64,000 bases of DNA from Berberis thunbergii (GCA_003290165.1 QNQO01001163.1:248001-312000), one strand, 5' to 3'; positions 20,489 through 32,057 are shown, counted from the stretch's first letter. Numbers and translations: made by a program. Notes: a model not told the origin generated them from the letters alone.

Positions 20489-21470
20489 TTAAGGTCCTTC
20501 CCAATTCGAATTTAGTTTTCCTGCCCCGACTTCATTGGTGTTTTGTTGGGTCTTCCATAGTACCCTGTCTCCCACCTCGAATTCGCGTGGTTTGACCTTC
20601 TTGCTATAGTATTGCACCATCTGTTCTTGGTAGGTGGCTATCTTGGTGGAGGGCAGATCTCGCTTTTCGTCGAAGAGGTCTAGTCCCACGCGTAAGGCTT
20701 TGTCGTTCCCGTCCGATCTGAACTCTTCCGTCCGTAAGGTTGGCACCTCAATCTCTACTAGAACCATAGCTTCTAACCCGTATCCTAGGGTGAATGGTGT
20801 CTCTCAGGTATGGTTTCTTTTGGTTGTTCGATATGCCCAAAGTATTTATAGTAGCTCTGGAACCCATTTTCCTTTGAATGCATCAAGTTTTCTTTTGATG
20901 GTTTCTAGGATCGTCCGGTTGGTAACTTCGGCCTATCCATTGGCCTAGGGGTGTCTTGGAAAGAAGAATTGGTGCCTTACTCTCATGTTTTTGCACAGTT
21001 TTTTGACCTTTCTACCTTCGAACTGGTTTCTATTGTCGTTGACAAATACTCTGGGGATGCCAAATCTGCAGACGATGGCGGCCCATACGAATGTTTAGAT
21101 TTGGACTTGCCCTATTTCGGATAGGGGCTCGGCCTCAACCCACTTGGTGAAGTAGTCGACGGCAACAATAAGAAATTTTTTACCAGCCAATGCCTGGAGC
21201 AGTCCGCCGATTTCCAATTTCCATTGTGCAAACAACCATGGACTGCTTATTGGAGTTAGTGACTGGGCCGATATATGGGTGTATTGTGTGAACCTCTGAC
21301 ATTTGTCGCACTTGTGGACTGTATCTTTGGTGTCCTATTGCATGGTCAGCCAATAGTACCCTAAAGTCAGGGCCTTGTGGGCAAAGGTTCTCTCGCCTGG
21401 GTGATTCCTGCATAAGTCGTTGTGGATAGCTTCCAAGACTTGTGTAGCCTTTGAGGGCGATAGACATCGG
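20489..21470 (-). pseudogene. Integrase of right TAT unit, decayed
   Basis: The C-terminal frame (20489-20767) has 'DKALRVGLDLFDEKRDLPST' and 'EVGAGKLNSNWEGP'. The core and zinc finger (about 20770-21470) are in several frames; a finger remnant 'HKCDKCQRF' lies near 21300. The segment that should read W-G-M-D (21209-21222) reads W-K-L-E, so the first catalytic aspartate is glutamate. The second aspartate ('VNDN') remains. Confidence 0.78.
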
Positions 21471-21719
21471 AGCAGTGGCTCTGTTACCGATCTCATGTAT
21501 AACTTGTCGTTTAGGAGAGTATACCTTGCTGCTCTGTTTTTAAGTTTCTGTGCTTCGACCTTATGTCGGTAGGACTGTTGGTGCTATATATTCTAGTATT
21601 GGAGTCATTCAATTGGGTCGTGTCTCCGCGGCACATAAATTTTTGTGCTCTTATTTGTCGTGGCCTGATTTATCTAAATATTCGATTAGGCCGCTGGAGA
21701 CTTCGCTGGAGGCTGAGGC

Positions 21720-22520
21720 TTATTTCGCTAGGTCATCAGCCCTCTGATTGTCGTCTCGAGGGCATTGTGTGAGCTGATAGTTATTGAACTTGCTTATTAC
21801 GCCAAGTATCTTGTTGTAGTAGGGTATCATGCACGAATCTTTTCTATTGAAATCTCCTTTAACCTGGTTGACTACTAGTATTGAGTCATTGTATGCTGTT
21901 AGGTGATCTATGTTGATTCCCAAAGCTAGCTTTAGGCCTGACAGGAGAGCTTCGTATTCGGCCTCGTTGTTTGAAGTGGGGAAACCAAATCTGATGACCT
22001 TTTCGTGGGTGAAGCCGCTAGGGGAGCAAAGGTGATCCATGTTTCACTCGCCTTATCAGTTGAAGATCCATCGCAGCGCAGGGTCCAAGCTTGGACATCA
22101 AATTTCGTGAGTTGGTAGCCTACTTTCGGTTTTTCTCTGCTGGTGAATTTAGCAATGAAATTCGTGCTCGCCTGGGTTTTGATGGCAGTTCTTGAAGCGT
22201 AGTTTATGTCAAACTGCCCGAGTTCTACTAACCATTTCACCATATTGTCAGATAGCTCGGGTTTATGTAATATCGAGCTGAGTTTGTGTTTGGTTAGGAC
22301 CATTATGGAGTGAGCCTTAAAATAAGACTTAGTTTCCAGGAGGATACGACTAGCGCTAGAGCCAATTTTTCTAGGTTCGGATAGTGTGCTTCTACTTCTA
22401 CGATGGTTTTGTTGGTGTAGTATACTTGCCTTTGGGATCCTTGGTCGTCACTTAAGAGGGCTGGATTGACAGCTTGTTTGGAAATAGACAGGTACAAATA
22501 TAGTGTTTCACCTATTGCGG
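21720..22520 (-). pseudogene. RNase H region of right TAT unit
   Basis: Frames contain 'NNEAEYEALLSGLKLALGIN', 'YNDSILVVNQVKGDF' and 'DDNQRADDLAK', the type-I RNase H acidic-residue motifs. Upstream pieces have 'VYYTNKTIVEVEAHYPNLEK'. The region is cut off from RT by the hAT insertion at 22532-23994. Confidence 0.8.
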
Positions 22521-22531
22521 GCTTCGAGAGT

Positions 22532-23994
22532 TAAGAATGGCCACGGGGTGGATTTGGGCAAATCCATCCCAGCCCCACTGAATATCACGGATCCCCGAAT
22601 CCGCTCTGAATAGCCGTTTATACAAAAAATTTAAATCCATTCCTGCCTCGGTCGGATTTGTGGATATCCGCCCTACCCAAAAAAAATCTTCTTAATAGGA
22701 GAGAGGCGTATGTATTCCTCTATAAAAGTCACCTAATTCAATATTCAAATCACTCCATTATTTCCTTCTTCCACCATTTAGAGAGACAAATGAGAGCTTC
22801 AGATCTATTTCTTCTACCAGCTCTGGCTCCGGATCTCTGTTTCCTTGTCTGGGATTGATATTCTTTTCATTCCTCTGTTTTGACCTCTGTTTCGCCTCCA
22901 TTGGGTATTTTTGTTGCTGGGGTTGTTGATGTATGATTTGATGAGAATGGAGTTTCTTAAGGAGGTAAGAAGAGTCAACATTAGCTGAGAGTGTAAGAGA
23001 TTTAGTTTGCAAATGGATGTCAACAACACGAGGTGGATCTGGGGATTTGAGGGAAGATGAAGGAGTGGGTATGTGAGTTGAATTGAAAAAAATTGGGTTT
23101 TGGGAAATGGGGTTTGAGTTTGCGGAATGTAGAGAAAGGGATTGGGTTTGGGCGTTGTTGGTGTTTGATGACGTTGGTGGGGTTTGATGAGGAGGAGTGT
23201 TGTTTGGTTGTGGGATCCATGGTGGAGGGTGCTAAATTACGCCTGTGTGACATGTTGTGGGGTGTGTTATCATGTGAAGGAGAGAGAAAATGGTGATGGT
23301 GGTGTGGCTCTGATGTGTGTGGGTTGTGTTGATGAGGAAGTTGGAAGGGTTGGAACAAAAAGATACAGGTGGGAGAGAAGCAGACGCGGTGTCTTTGATG
23401 GAAGGGAAGAGAGTGGGTGGAGGTGAATGGTGAAAGGGGTGGTGGTGGGTTATGTGATAATGTTGTTGTTGGTCAGTAACCTAACATTATTCTTGGATTG
23501 ATGTATTTAAGAAGATAGGTTGTCGGAAGCGTGATGTGGCGGTGGTATCATGACAGGAGATAGAGAGTTCTTGGAATGAGAAAGGTTGGAGGTCGGCGGA
23601 GATGTGGATTCAGTAGGGACGGAGTGGGAGCGGTCGGGTGGTTCGGTGGAACTTAAGAAATTGACCTGGTGCACTTTAGGGTCGATGACACTTCTTGGAG
23701 CTCTTCGGGCGTCCATGGAGAGAGTTGTGAGAGGCTTCGAGTGAGAATGTGAGATGAGAGTGAAAGATCTAGGGTTTATTTCCCTTTATATAGTCCAAGG
23801 GTACTTTAGTATATTTACCGATTAAAATGATTCGTGGAGAGGATATGGCCAAATCCGTATCCGCCCTGAATAATAAACGGATGCAGTTTGGATATCCGTA
23901 TCTGCCCCAACCTCCATACACCCTTAACCAAATCCGCCTGAAACGGGGTGAATGGGGCGAGTATCCATGAAAATCCGCCCCACTGCCATCCCTA
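22532..23994. mobile_element. Non-autonomous hAT element, 1.46 kb
   Basis: The left end TAAGAATGGCCACGGGGTGG and the reverse complement of the right end TAGGGATGGCAGTGGGGCGG form imperfect inverted repeats. The flanks are CGAGAGTT (22525) and CGAGAGTA (23995-24002), an 8-bp duplication with one mismatch. The unoccupied site in the left unit (13896) reads CGAGAGTA. No hAT transposase domain is visible. The open frames inside (for example 23020-23358 minus) are rich in P, S, H and N and unlike any family I know. It interrupts pol between RT and RNase H. Confidence 0.85.
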
Positions 23995-24009
23995 CGAGAG
24001 TAGCTCTGG

Positions 24010-24930
24010 ACTCCCCATGTATGTTTTCAAGTTCTGAAAGGCTTGTTCACTTTCCTTGTTTCACGAAAATCCTTTGTTCCCTCTTAGTATTTTGAAGAAG
24101 GGGAGGCTTTTTTCGGATGGCTTTGATATAAATCTGTTAGTGCTGCTACCCTCTCAGTCAGGTTCTGAATTTCTCTGATATTATATGGGGACTTCATATT
24201 GAGAAGAGCCTGAATTTGTTTCAGATCGGCCTCGATTCCCTTTTTGATAACTATATGGCCTAGGAATTTCCCAAACTCGACTCCGAATATGCACTTTTGT
24301 GGGTTGAGCTTCATCCAGTATTTCTTGAGTTGGTCGAATGCTTCGGCAATGTCTCGTATGTGGTCGGGGCTACGAAGGCTTTTGACCAACATTTCATCGA
24401 TGTATACTTGCATATTTCTACCGATCTGTTGCTTGAACATTCGATTGAAAAATCGTTGATAAGTAGCCCAAACATTCTTTAAGCCGAATGGCATCACCCT
24501 ATAGCAGTATATTCCCCTTTCCGTCACGAAAGTGGTTTTCTCTTGATTTGCGGGGTCCATTAATATTTGATTGTAGCCAGAATATGCGTCCATAAAGCTG
24601 AGGAGGCTGTGTCTTGATGTTGCGTCAACGATCTCATTGATTCGGGGGAGTGGGAAGGTGTCTTTGGGGCAAACTTTGTTTAAATTGGTGTAGTCCACGC
24701 ACACTCCACATCCCGTTTTGTTTTTTTACAAGAATGGTGTTTGCCAGTCAGTTGGGGTATTGTGCTTCCTTGATCATGTCCACGTCGAGTAAACGTTGTA
24801 CCTCGTCGTTTATGATAACGATTCCTTCGGGTGCTACGACTTTTTTTTGTCTGTCTGACAGTTTTCTTTAAGGGATCTACTTCGAGGCGATGGGTGATTA
24901 TTGATGGATCGATCCCCACCATATCCTTGA
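24010..24930 (-). pseudogene. Reverse transcriptase of right TAT unit, catalytically altered
   Basis: A 206-residue frame (24084-24704) holds most of RT: 'MCVDYTNLNKVCPKDTFPLP', 'SLLSFMDAYSGYNQILM', 'CYRVMPFGLKNVWATYQRFF' and 'CIFGVEFGKFLGHIVIKKGI'. The catalytic box (about 24391-24406) reads Y-I-D-E, with the second aspartate of YxDD changed to glutamate. The N-terminal part continues in another frame at 24680-24922. The long frame looks healthy but lacks an essential metal ligand. Confidence 0.85.
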
Positions 24931-24958
24931 TAGTCCAGGCGAAGATGTCCTGGTTACA

Positions 24959-25700
24959 CTACAATAGCTTTGTAAGTTGCTTAGTCACTTCCTTGTTTAA
25001 GCGGGAGCCGATCTGGATCACCCTACTGTTCCGAGGGTTGTCAAGGTAGAACATTATGATTTCTTCTTCTGGTTGTCCGACATTGGACCTGACGCGAGGG
25101 CTTATCAGTTCCTCGTCACCTTGTGTCGATTGTTCCTCCCTTAAACCTCGAGTTGGGCGGAGGATAGCCTTGGCCTTTGGGTTGACTACCGGTTGAGGAT
25201 TGCCAGATGGCGAAGTCGTCATGTATTGGCATTCCCTGGCCACTAATTGGTCTCCTCTCAATGTACTGATTGCTTGGTTAGTAGGATACTTGACACATTA
25301 GTGCAAGGTAGAGACCGCTGCCACTATCTGATGTAACCGAGAACCACATTGTATGCCAAAGGCGTGTTGATTACTGTGAACTCTTGGAACAGGGTTTTAT
25401 GAGTTGGTTGCTTTTCCGTTGTTATCATCAGCTGTACCTATCCTACGGGGAAATGTTTCTCACCACTAAAGTTGGTCACTGGACGACTATTAGGGATTAA
25501 GGCCACTTCATCCAGTTGCATGTTGCGGAGCGTGCGGAGGAACAAAACATTCAACGGTGCCGCTGTTTGCACGGTGCTGCGATTGTGCTGCCTGCGCTCT
25601 ACAGTAACTGCAGGGATGGCTTGAGGGCTGGTCGTGTCCTCTAATTTTCTGTTGTTGCGTGACTTGGTGGTCACCATCTCCTTGTGATTTAGTAGGAGAT
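24959..25700 (-). pseudogene. Fused gag-protease remnant of right TAT unit
   Basis: The frame at 25438-25677 starts as the left unit's gag ('MVTTKSRNNRKLEDTTSPQA') and passes directly into protease sequence ('NVLFLRTLRNMQLDEVALIP'). Compared with the left unit, about 600 bp covering most of gag and the D-T-G-S-S active site is gone. A further frame (24959-25261) matches the region between protease and RT. The right unit thus has neither Gag nor an active protease. Confidence 0.76.
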
Positions 25701-25732
25701 GACGCTTAGTGTAAAGTCAAGAACTATTTCGT

Positions 25733-25752
25733 CCCCACGGACTGCGCCAAAA
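25733..25752 (-). promoter_or_regulatory. Primer-binding site of right unit
   Basis: Immediately inside LTR 3 the minus strand reads TTTTGGCGCAGTCCGTGGGG, the form common in TAT/RIRE2-type gypsy elements. It is better preserved than the site of the left unit. Confidence 0.68.
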
Positions 25753-26433
25753 TGATGCAGTCCATTTTCGCTTCTTACTTTGCCATTGTTCCTACTGACC
25801 TACACAAGTAACGCATGTGAGCCACGGACCACCGTGGGGTGGCCGATAGCACCTCGATGCTAAAGTCAGACAGGGATCTGAGGAAGGTGTAATGCTATAA
25901 AAGGGAATTTGTAGCGCACCTTATCTTACCAACCTCATGTCTTATTTATAGTTTAAGGAGTCTTGGCTCAACTAGGCCATCATAGGCATAGTTTAGGACG
26001 AAAATATTTCATGGAAATCCCTCTCTAATTAAGAGTCGTGCTATAGGCGGGAGGTTTCTTGTAAGCTCTGCACTCCTAGATACACGAGAGATAGTTCCTA
26101 ATCCAAGAGCAATCCGTAGAAGGGAGTTTCCCTATGTGGAAGAGAATCTGAAGTTTGTTTTCTAGTTGGAAGCAGAGAAAAACTGTAGTTACCCATTGGA
26201 AGCCGATCCACGAGATACTTATCTAAAGATGGCTTATGGGAATCGTGGATAGTTGTGAGACGCGTGGGCCTAGCATGTTATGGATGTTTGGGCCCATTTG
26301 TCAGACCGCAGTTGAGCGGGCCTAAAACTGCTTGGGCTAGATCTGTATTGGGTCGATGCTTGAGCTCGTAGTTCCTCGAGATCATCATGACACGTGTTCG
26401 ACTCAGAAATGTGGCCGTTTTTATGTATCATCA
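25753..26433 (-). repeat. LTR 3, 5' LTR of the compound element
   Basis: Plus-strand ends TGATGCAGTC and TATGTATCATCA. The right flank is ATAGG (26434-26438), identical to the left flank of LTR 1. Confidence 0.87.
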
Positions 26434-27599
26434 ATAGGCATAATGGTTCACCAAATGGGCGCTCCCGCATTCCAACCATTGAACACCGTATGGGAAGTGA
26501 AGAAACAACGGTTCCCGAGAAAACTGTGCAGACCATGTTAGCTTAATTAATGGTGCTGCACGCAACCCCATCAATTGAAGGGGAGTAATCGTACTCAACC
26601 GTTCTGCAGCTTACACCGTACATGTTTCACTGCACGATCTATGTCGTACATGTAGCGCAACCGTAAATGAAACCCTAACTCTTCCTCTGCTGGCCCAAAA
26701 TCTCGGACCACCATTCAAATAGTATTCTACTACATGCTTGGCACGAACACAAATCCAAATCAGCCTTGACGCAAGGATTATACCCACGGATTGCTGTTTG
26801 TTTTAAGGTAATGTTGTCCATACATTGCACATCACTAGCAAACATGGGTTCGCAAGCCCTCAAACGGGCGGAACCCCTCTCCAACCAGGCAAGCTTAGTT
26901 AGCCAAAGTTGATGACGACGACTTCTGGTACGTTTCGACAAGTAGTCCGCCCAATGCAGATCCCGATGGTCTAAGAAGTAAGAGTCTAATCAACACACGC
27001 CTGGTGACGACGACTTGCCAGGGATCATTGCCCCTTGCGGTCAATGATCGCCGAACCCGATCAGGTAAGCTTAGTTGGTGACGAATGACAGCGAAAGCTT
27101 TTAATCAAAGCCCAGACCTGTAGCCCCCACTGCGCGGGCGTAGATGGTTTGGAAGGTGGGAGCCTAGTCAGTCCCGAACTGATTTCAATGGCTCGCCACG
27201 GGACCACTGCTTTTCAGCGTGGCCGCCGAATCACCAACCCTGAACTTGTAGCCCCCACTATGCGGGTGTAGATAGTTTAGAAAGTGGGAGCCTAGTCAGT
27301 CTCGAACTAATTTTGACAGCTCACCATGGGACCACTACTTTTCAGGGTGGTTACCGAAAACTCCTAAATTTGTAGCTTGATGCGTACAAGTGTAGATGAT
27401 TCTGATGGTGGGAGCCTAGTCAGTCCCGAACTGATTCCGACGACTTGCCAGGGGACCAATGCTTTTCGGCCTGGTCGCCGAACCCCTTTACCTCAAACTT
27501 GTAGCCATTGTGCGGGCGTAGATGGTTTGAAAGGTGGGAGACTAGTTAGTCATTGACTGATGTCGACGATTCGCCACGGGACTACTGCTGTTCAGCGTA
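26434..27599 (+). mobile_element. Outer TAT-like element, middle part with tandem repeats
   Basis: Continuation of the plus-strand outer element. 26434-26880 shows no domain. About 26885-27072 contains one unit (AAGCTTAG anchors at 26891 and 27067, 176 bp apart) related in reverse orientation to the 179-bp repeat of the compound element. 27121-27599 is a second array of about four ~127-bp units (TAGCC anchors at 27121, 27248, 27372, 27502). The array is broken by the CACTA B insertion at 27599. Confidence 0.72.
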
Positions 27600-27621
27600 C
27601 ACTACACCAAAAATACCCATT

Positions 27622-27906
27622 AGCAACGGTTTTGAACCGTGGGGGTAACCCATTGTCATGGCTTAGAGCCGTGGGCTGTAGAGGCGTCGCTAAATCCCCA
27701 GTAACGGCTACAAACCGTGGCAAAACATATTAGCAATGTTTTATGCTCGAGGACGGTTGATGATTTAGCCACGGTTATAAGCCGTTGCAAACATTTAGCC
27801 ACGGTTTTAAGTCGTGGCCAGTCCTAGCCATGGTTATAAGCCGTGGCAAGTCATGGCCACGGTTCTGAGCCGTTGCAATAGTTGGCTACGGTTTTAAGCC
27901 TTGGCA
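27622..27906. repeat. CACTA B left subterminal palindromic repeats
   Basis: Repeated units near GCCACGGTTTTAAGCCGTGGC at about 30-bp spacing, beginning GCAACGGTTTTGAACCGTGG at 27623. They align with the repeats of element A read in reverse complement. Confidence 0.88.
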
Positions 27907-28481
27907 AATATATATATATATATTTTTTTTTTGCTATCAAATGACTTTTTATTACATCTTATAGGTAAGTATAATTCAGCACGTGCACCAATTCTTGCAT
28001 CAGGTAAGTAAAATTTAATATGACTTTTTATTAAATTTAAAAACAACATTTACAACCTCTGATCAGCAAATTCTAGCAATTGTTTTCAAGCAATTCATTA
28101 CAGCAGCAACATTTACAATTCATTACAACAGAAATTTAGATCATTCACAATTCATTACAGCACGTGCATCAATTTAGATCATTTACAACCTCTAATCCGC
28201 AAATTCCAGCAATTGATTTTTCAACAAATTCAATAATGCTCCCTTCTTCATCAATTTTCATCAGACCAAATGCAATGGCACGTTGTTAATCCATTTGCAG
28301 CGCAACAACAGTGATGTCAGCATTTGTTTCTCTATGAGCTTGAATAAACTTCACTTAGATCATACGGTATAGATGATCTCCAGCAAGAACCAAAAACTCC
28401 ATCACATTGCTTTTTGGCAAAAAGAATGGGAGAAAACAACCATTCGGGAACATTCTTGGACTACTAACAACAAAGTAATAC

Positions 28482-29582
28482 CTCTAGAAGTAATATCTCT
28501 TCATCTGCATTCCAGTCTGGACATATAAGAGGGAACGACAAATTGTCCTGTTGAACAAAATATACAGAAACATTTTAAGAAACCTAGCAAGTAAGAAATA
28601 AATAAACCTTCTTTGTCTAATCTCTTTCTTGAAACATTATAACTGGATGAGAACATAATAAGTTAATAAACCAAACTAAGACAGTAGTATTACAAATGTC
28701 AAGCATACATCAACATAATCGAATAAGCAATGTAAACCGCTAAAATCAACAGAAACAAAATTGTTAAATAGGAACAATGTCTCTTCTTATAAAGAAAATA
28801 ATAATAATTATAAAAGAAATCAGTATCTCATTGATATCAATGGTTAGGCAATGTTATGAGGCAGCAATTTATATGAGTCCGTTTGATGTTTATTTCCTTT
28901 TTATTCAACGTCAGGAGAAATTTTAAAGACGTAAATTTTCTAGGAAGTTGTTATTTCTTCTATCATGACTCCTAAAAATTGAGGATTCACATTCAATTAA
29001 GGTGGTTTTCTGTGTCTTCGGTGCTGCCTACAGATGGATCATCTCCAAGGAGAAAAGTGCATTTTTTGCTTGTCATGCACTTTATAAGAAAGATGAAAAA
29101 TTAGTAGATCATGTACTCATTCATGTGACTTTGCTTATTGATGGTATGTTTGTTTACATAGAATCATATTTCATGGAGTGTACCCCACATTTGATGTCAA
29201 ATATTATCAATGAGATCCATCCTCATTACCAGACTGTCAACATTGAGAATGCAACTAACTGACACATACCACACACTTGTGACTTTTGTTCATTCTTCAC
29301 ATATTTCTTCGACCATCACACGACTGCTAACATCCATACATGAACGTGTGTCAAAATATACTAAGAAGACAAATATTGTCAAAATTTTCTTTGAAGCACT
29401 CACCATAACCCTGTAAGGGTGATTGCTTTTGTGTGGCGTAACTTCAGCCCCAACAGAAAAGCACTCTACACACAGGTCAAAATCAGGACACTTTACACAC
29501 TTAATACGAATCTTTCCTGAAATGTCTTTATTGCAGTAATTGCAGTGGTACAAGGATTTTTTCCCTTCGCCTGTTCCTAGAG
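28482..29582 (-). pseudogene. ADA2 transcriptional adaptor fragment, two exons
   Basis: The first exon (29404-29582) encodes a ZZ-type zinc finger: 'LYHCNYCNKDISGKIRIKC', 'CPDFDLCVECFSVGAEVTPH', 'KSNHPYRVM', with all cysteines of the C-X2-C pairs visible. It ends at a GTGAGT donor. The second exon (28482-28547, 22 codons) encodes 'NLSFPLICPDWNADEEILLL' and ends at GTATTA. They join in phase exactly as in plant ADA2, the adaptor that couples GCN5 acetyltransferase to promoters in SAGA. The SANT, SWIRM and N-terminal parts are missing, so only the ZZ finger and the start of the Myb-like region remain. Confidence 0.9.
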
Positions 29583-31057
29583 CTGTCCCATAAAATTTGA
29601 AGTTACTAAAACCGATAAAAATGACAAACAGAATAACTTGCCAAATATTTGAATTAAATTCAATGAAAAAACTAACATGTTAACCAATAGAATATCAATA
29701 AATTGCTTCAGAACCTGTTCCCCATTAATACAAAGGCTGTGATCCAATGACTTAAGCTTTCCTTTAAACTACTGTCTTAAACCTAATTCGTTAGACCCCT
29801 TAGATCCAAACTATGTTGATTTGCTTGTGAAGATGATCTTACTGGCATTTAAACCACTCCACAAATTTAGTTCATACCAACCAATTCCTGATGGGTCGAG
29901 ATCCTTTAGTAATGACTCAGCTTGCAGACTGATGTCAAAACGTCACAATGTAGATGTCCCCATGAGATGAATGGTGTACCTATTGATATATGCTAATATT
30001 GGGAAAGATCCTAAAAAGGGCCAGGTTATTGTCATTGGAGTGGCATGGTAATCTACATTAGGCAAATGCAGCAGATGGACCTATCACGGACCACAACAAA
30101 GTTAAAAGCCACTTGGCACTCAAACTATCAAAGACTACTAGATCAACACAAAAAAATACGGTGATCAAGACAATCCAGATAACTTGCAAGGATGGCAACC
30201 ATCAAGACAGTAAATAATGGTAAAGATAGGTTGTCTAACAACAATGCAGAAAATTATAAGAAGGTATTAAACTAGCAAGCCAAGCTGCTGAATGCATACG
30301 CAATGGACGACCTGGAATCTGCCATACAGAATACTGTGGAGCAACTGCATGATGCATGCCATTCATTTGAGTGGGAAATCCCATAAGTTGTTATTCTGTA
30401 GCCATCATTATAAAGCTGCCAACTTGAGTCAGATGGTGCATGGTCTGTCATGATCGTCGTCTTTGTATGATTCAACAAACTACAAGCACCTTCACTGTTA
30501 CAATTATTATGTTAGAGACAAATGAAGAAAAATCTGATGAAATTCTATACAAGTTCATCAGAACTCCCCCCAACCACCAAATTTTCATAGTTAAAATGAA
30601 TTTTAAATCTTAAGAGACTTTTCATATTAAAGTCGAAGTCTAAAGCTTAAATTTTCCCAACCCATGGATACAACATATTGCTATTGAGGCCAATTGAGTA
30701 TATGTTTCTTTGTTTCATTACCTCTTTTGCAATTAAGCTAAAAAACATTTAAACCAATTAAGCTAGAATACCCAAATGATCATGCTCATAACAATACAAA
30801 CACACAGACATGGCTAAAGAAGATTATTGAGTAAATCATGTTGATGGTCTATACATAGTAGCAGACTCAAATCCCTCCAATTGAAATGCTCCCTTGTACA
30901 TAATAAACACTAGTGCTTAACAAAAGTCTCAAAAGTTGCATTGGGGAATATACTATGAGCATTAAGGGATTTTCTCTAGGAAGAGTATAGAAACTCACCA
31001 GTTTCCCATGGAAGCATATTTATAAAAATGGAAAGGAACCAGGGACCAGTGCAATAC
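29583..31057. other. Captured intronic or intergenic DNA, one weak exon candidate
   Basis: Mostly AT-rich. A minus-strand stretch at about 30275-30400 has a frame with 'MHHAVAPQYSVWQIPGRPLR', which looks protein-like but has no clear splice sites or family. 30584-30945 is the first copy of an internal ~360-bp duplication (second at 35404). Confidence 0.5.
30584..30945. repeat. ~360-bp direct duplication, copy 1
   Basis: Matches 35404-35766 almost base for base, beginning AAATTTTCATAGTTAAAATG and ending CTTAACAAAAGTCTCAAAA. Both copies are inside CACTA B, 4.8 kb apart, in the same orientation. Copy 2 has a 6-base extra segment near its start. Confidence 0.92.
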
Positions 31058-31408
31058 CCTTCTTGTCTGGATTTGCTTCTTTGAATGACTTTCTAAAATC
31101 ATCCCTACAACAAAATTCATTCCAGTTAGAATTGAAAACAATGTTCTTAGCCAATACAATCTATCAAGGAAATACTTACAAAAACAGAAAGTAAGCAGTC
31201 TGAGGACGCTTTGGCATGTTGGGGTCTTTTGATTTCCTACTCTTCTTTGCTTTTGATGATGATTTCATTACCTTCGCATTCCCTACCTTGGCTTTAGTCC
31301 TAAAAAAATTTCGCACAAATTTTCATCAAATATCTCACACTCACAAAACAGACTATAGCAGAAGAAAAGCCTACTTGGTTTCTGCAGCTTTTTCAACAAC
31401 AGTAGACT
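31058..31408 (-). pseudogene. HMG-box (HMGB-type) chromatin protein fragment, three exons
   Basis: Minus-strand exons 31375-31408 ('STVVEKAAET'), 31180-31299 (basic 'MKSSSKAKKSRKSKDPNMPK' then 'RPQTAYFLF') and 31058-31104 ('DDFRKSFKEANPDKKG') join in phase. This gives a basic arm followed by the first half of an HMG box, as in plant HMGB proteins that bend DNA. The second and third helices (the 'GEKWK' part) are absent. The fragment ends at a GTATTG donor with no following exon before ADA2. The fit to the HMGB7/HMGB14-like subgroup is a suggestion only. Confidence 0.87.
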
Positions 31409-32057
31409 CTGAAAATCAAATAGAAATAGAAAATTAGAACAACAATGTTCATATACAGTTTTTTTTTCAATTCAATGATCAGCATACTGACCTGTATGCT
31501 TGAATCTGTGCAGCCAATGTTAGAAAAATAGTTCAAAAATTTTCAGCCAATGTGGTGAACAAAGAATGTGCATTTTAACACCTGAATGGAGATGTTTATT
31601 CACCTCGGGCACTTCAGATAAATCTTCTGAAGTGGTGTTTACTACCTATTTTGAACAAGTACAAAATTAGTACAACACACTCATTCGAAACAAAGACACA
31701 AACTGATCATTTTGCTTATAAACTAGCAACCCTAACTTCACCAAGGATAAGGCCTAATAAGCCTAAACAAAAATAAGTTTAGACCTTAAAAGACCTTTAT
31801 CATGAACTAGGCCAACCAAACTTTCAAAACCCAAATTCCAACCCTAAACTTGTAAGCAATAAAAAAACACCATACTCGGCTGACTCTAGCCCAATCCCCT
31901 GTTGAATTCCAGCACACCATCACGCTAACAGCAGAAGAAAAAAAAAGCAACAGAGTGCATCAGGACAGAGCACTCTGTCAAAATAGAGCATGTTGTCCAG
32001 TGTATTGCAGCACCGAAAAAAACTAGACAGTGTAGCTCCAATTCTTGGTAGACCAAC

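Larger units (their letters stand above)
8170..26433 (-). mobile_element. Compound three-LTR TAT-type Ty3/gypsy retrotransposon
   Basis: Three related LTRs (8170-8833, 16357-17031, 25753-26433) are separated by two homologous internal regions, all oriented on the minus strand. The extreme ends carry the same 5-bp flank, ATAGG at 8165-8169 and 26434-26438, as expected for one insertion event. Each internal region holds, in element order, a primer-binding site, a shortened gag, protease, RT, RNase H, integrase, a ~179-bp tandem array, an antisense ORF and a purine-rich tract. The layout with an antisense ORF downstream of pol is known for TAT-lineage elements (Grande, Retand, Ogre). Both units have broken coding regions. 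Confidence 0.85.

Noticed and set aside
24084..24704. Active retrotransposon polymerase
   Set aside because: The long frame is persuasive, but the YxDD box is changed and neighbouring domains are broken or displaced by the hAT insertion.
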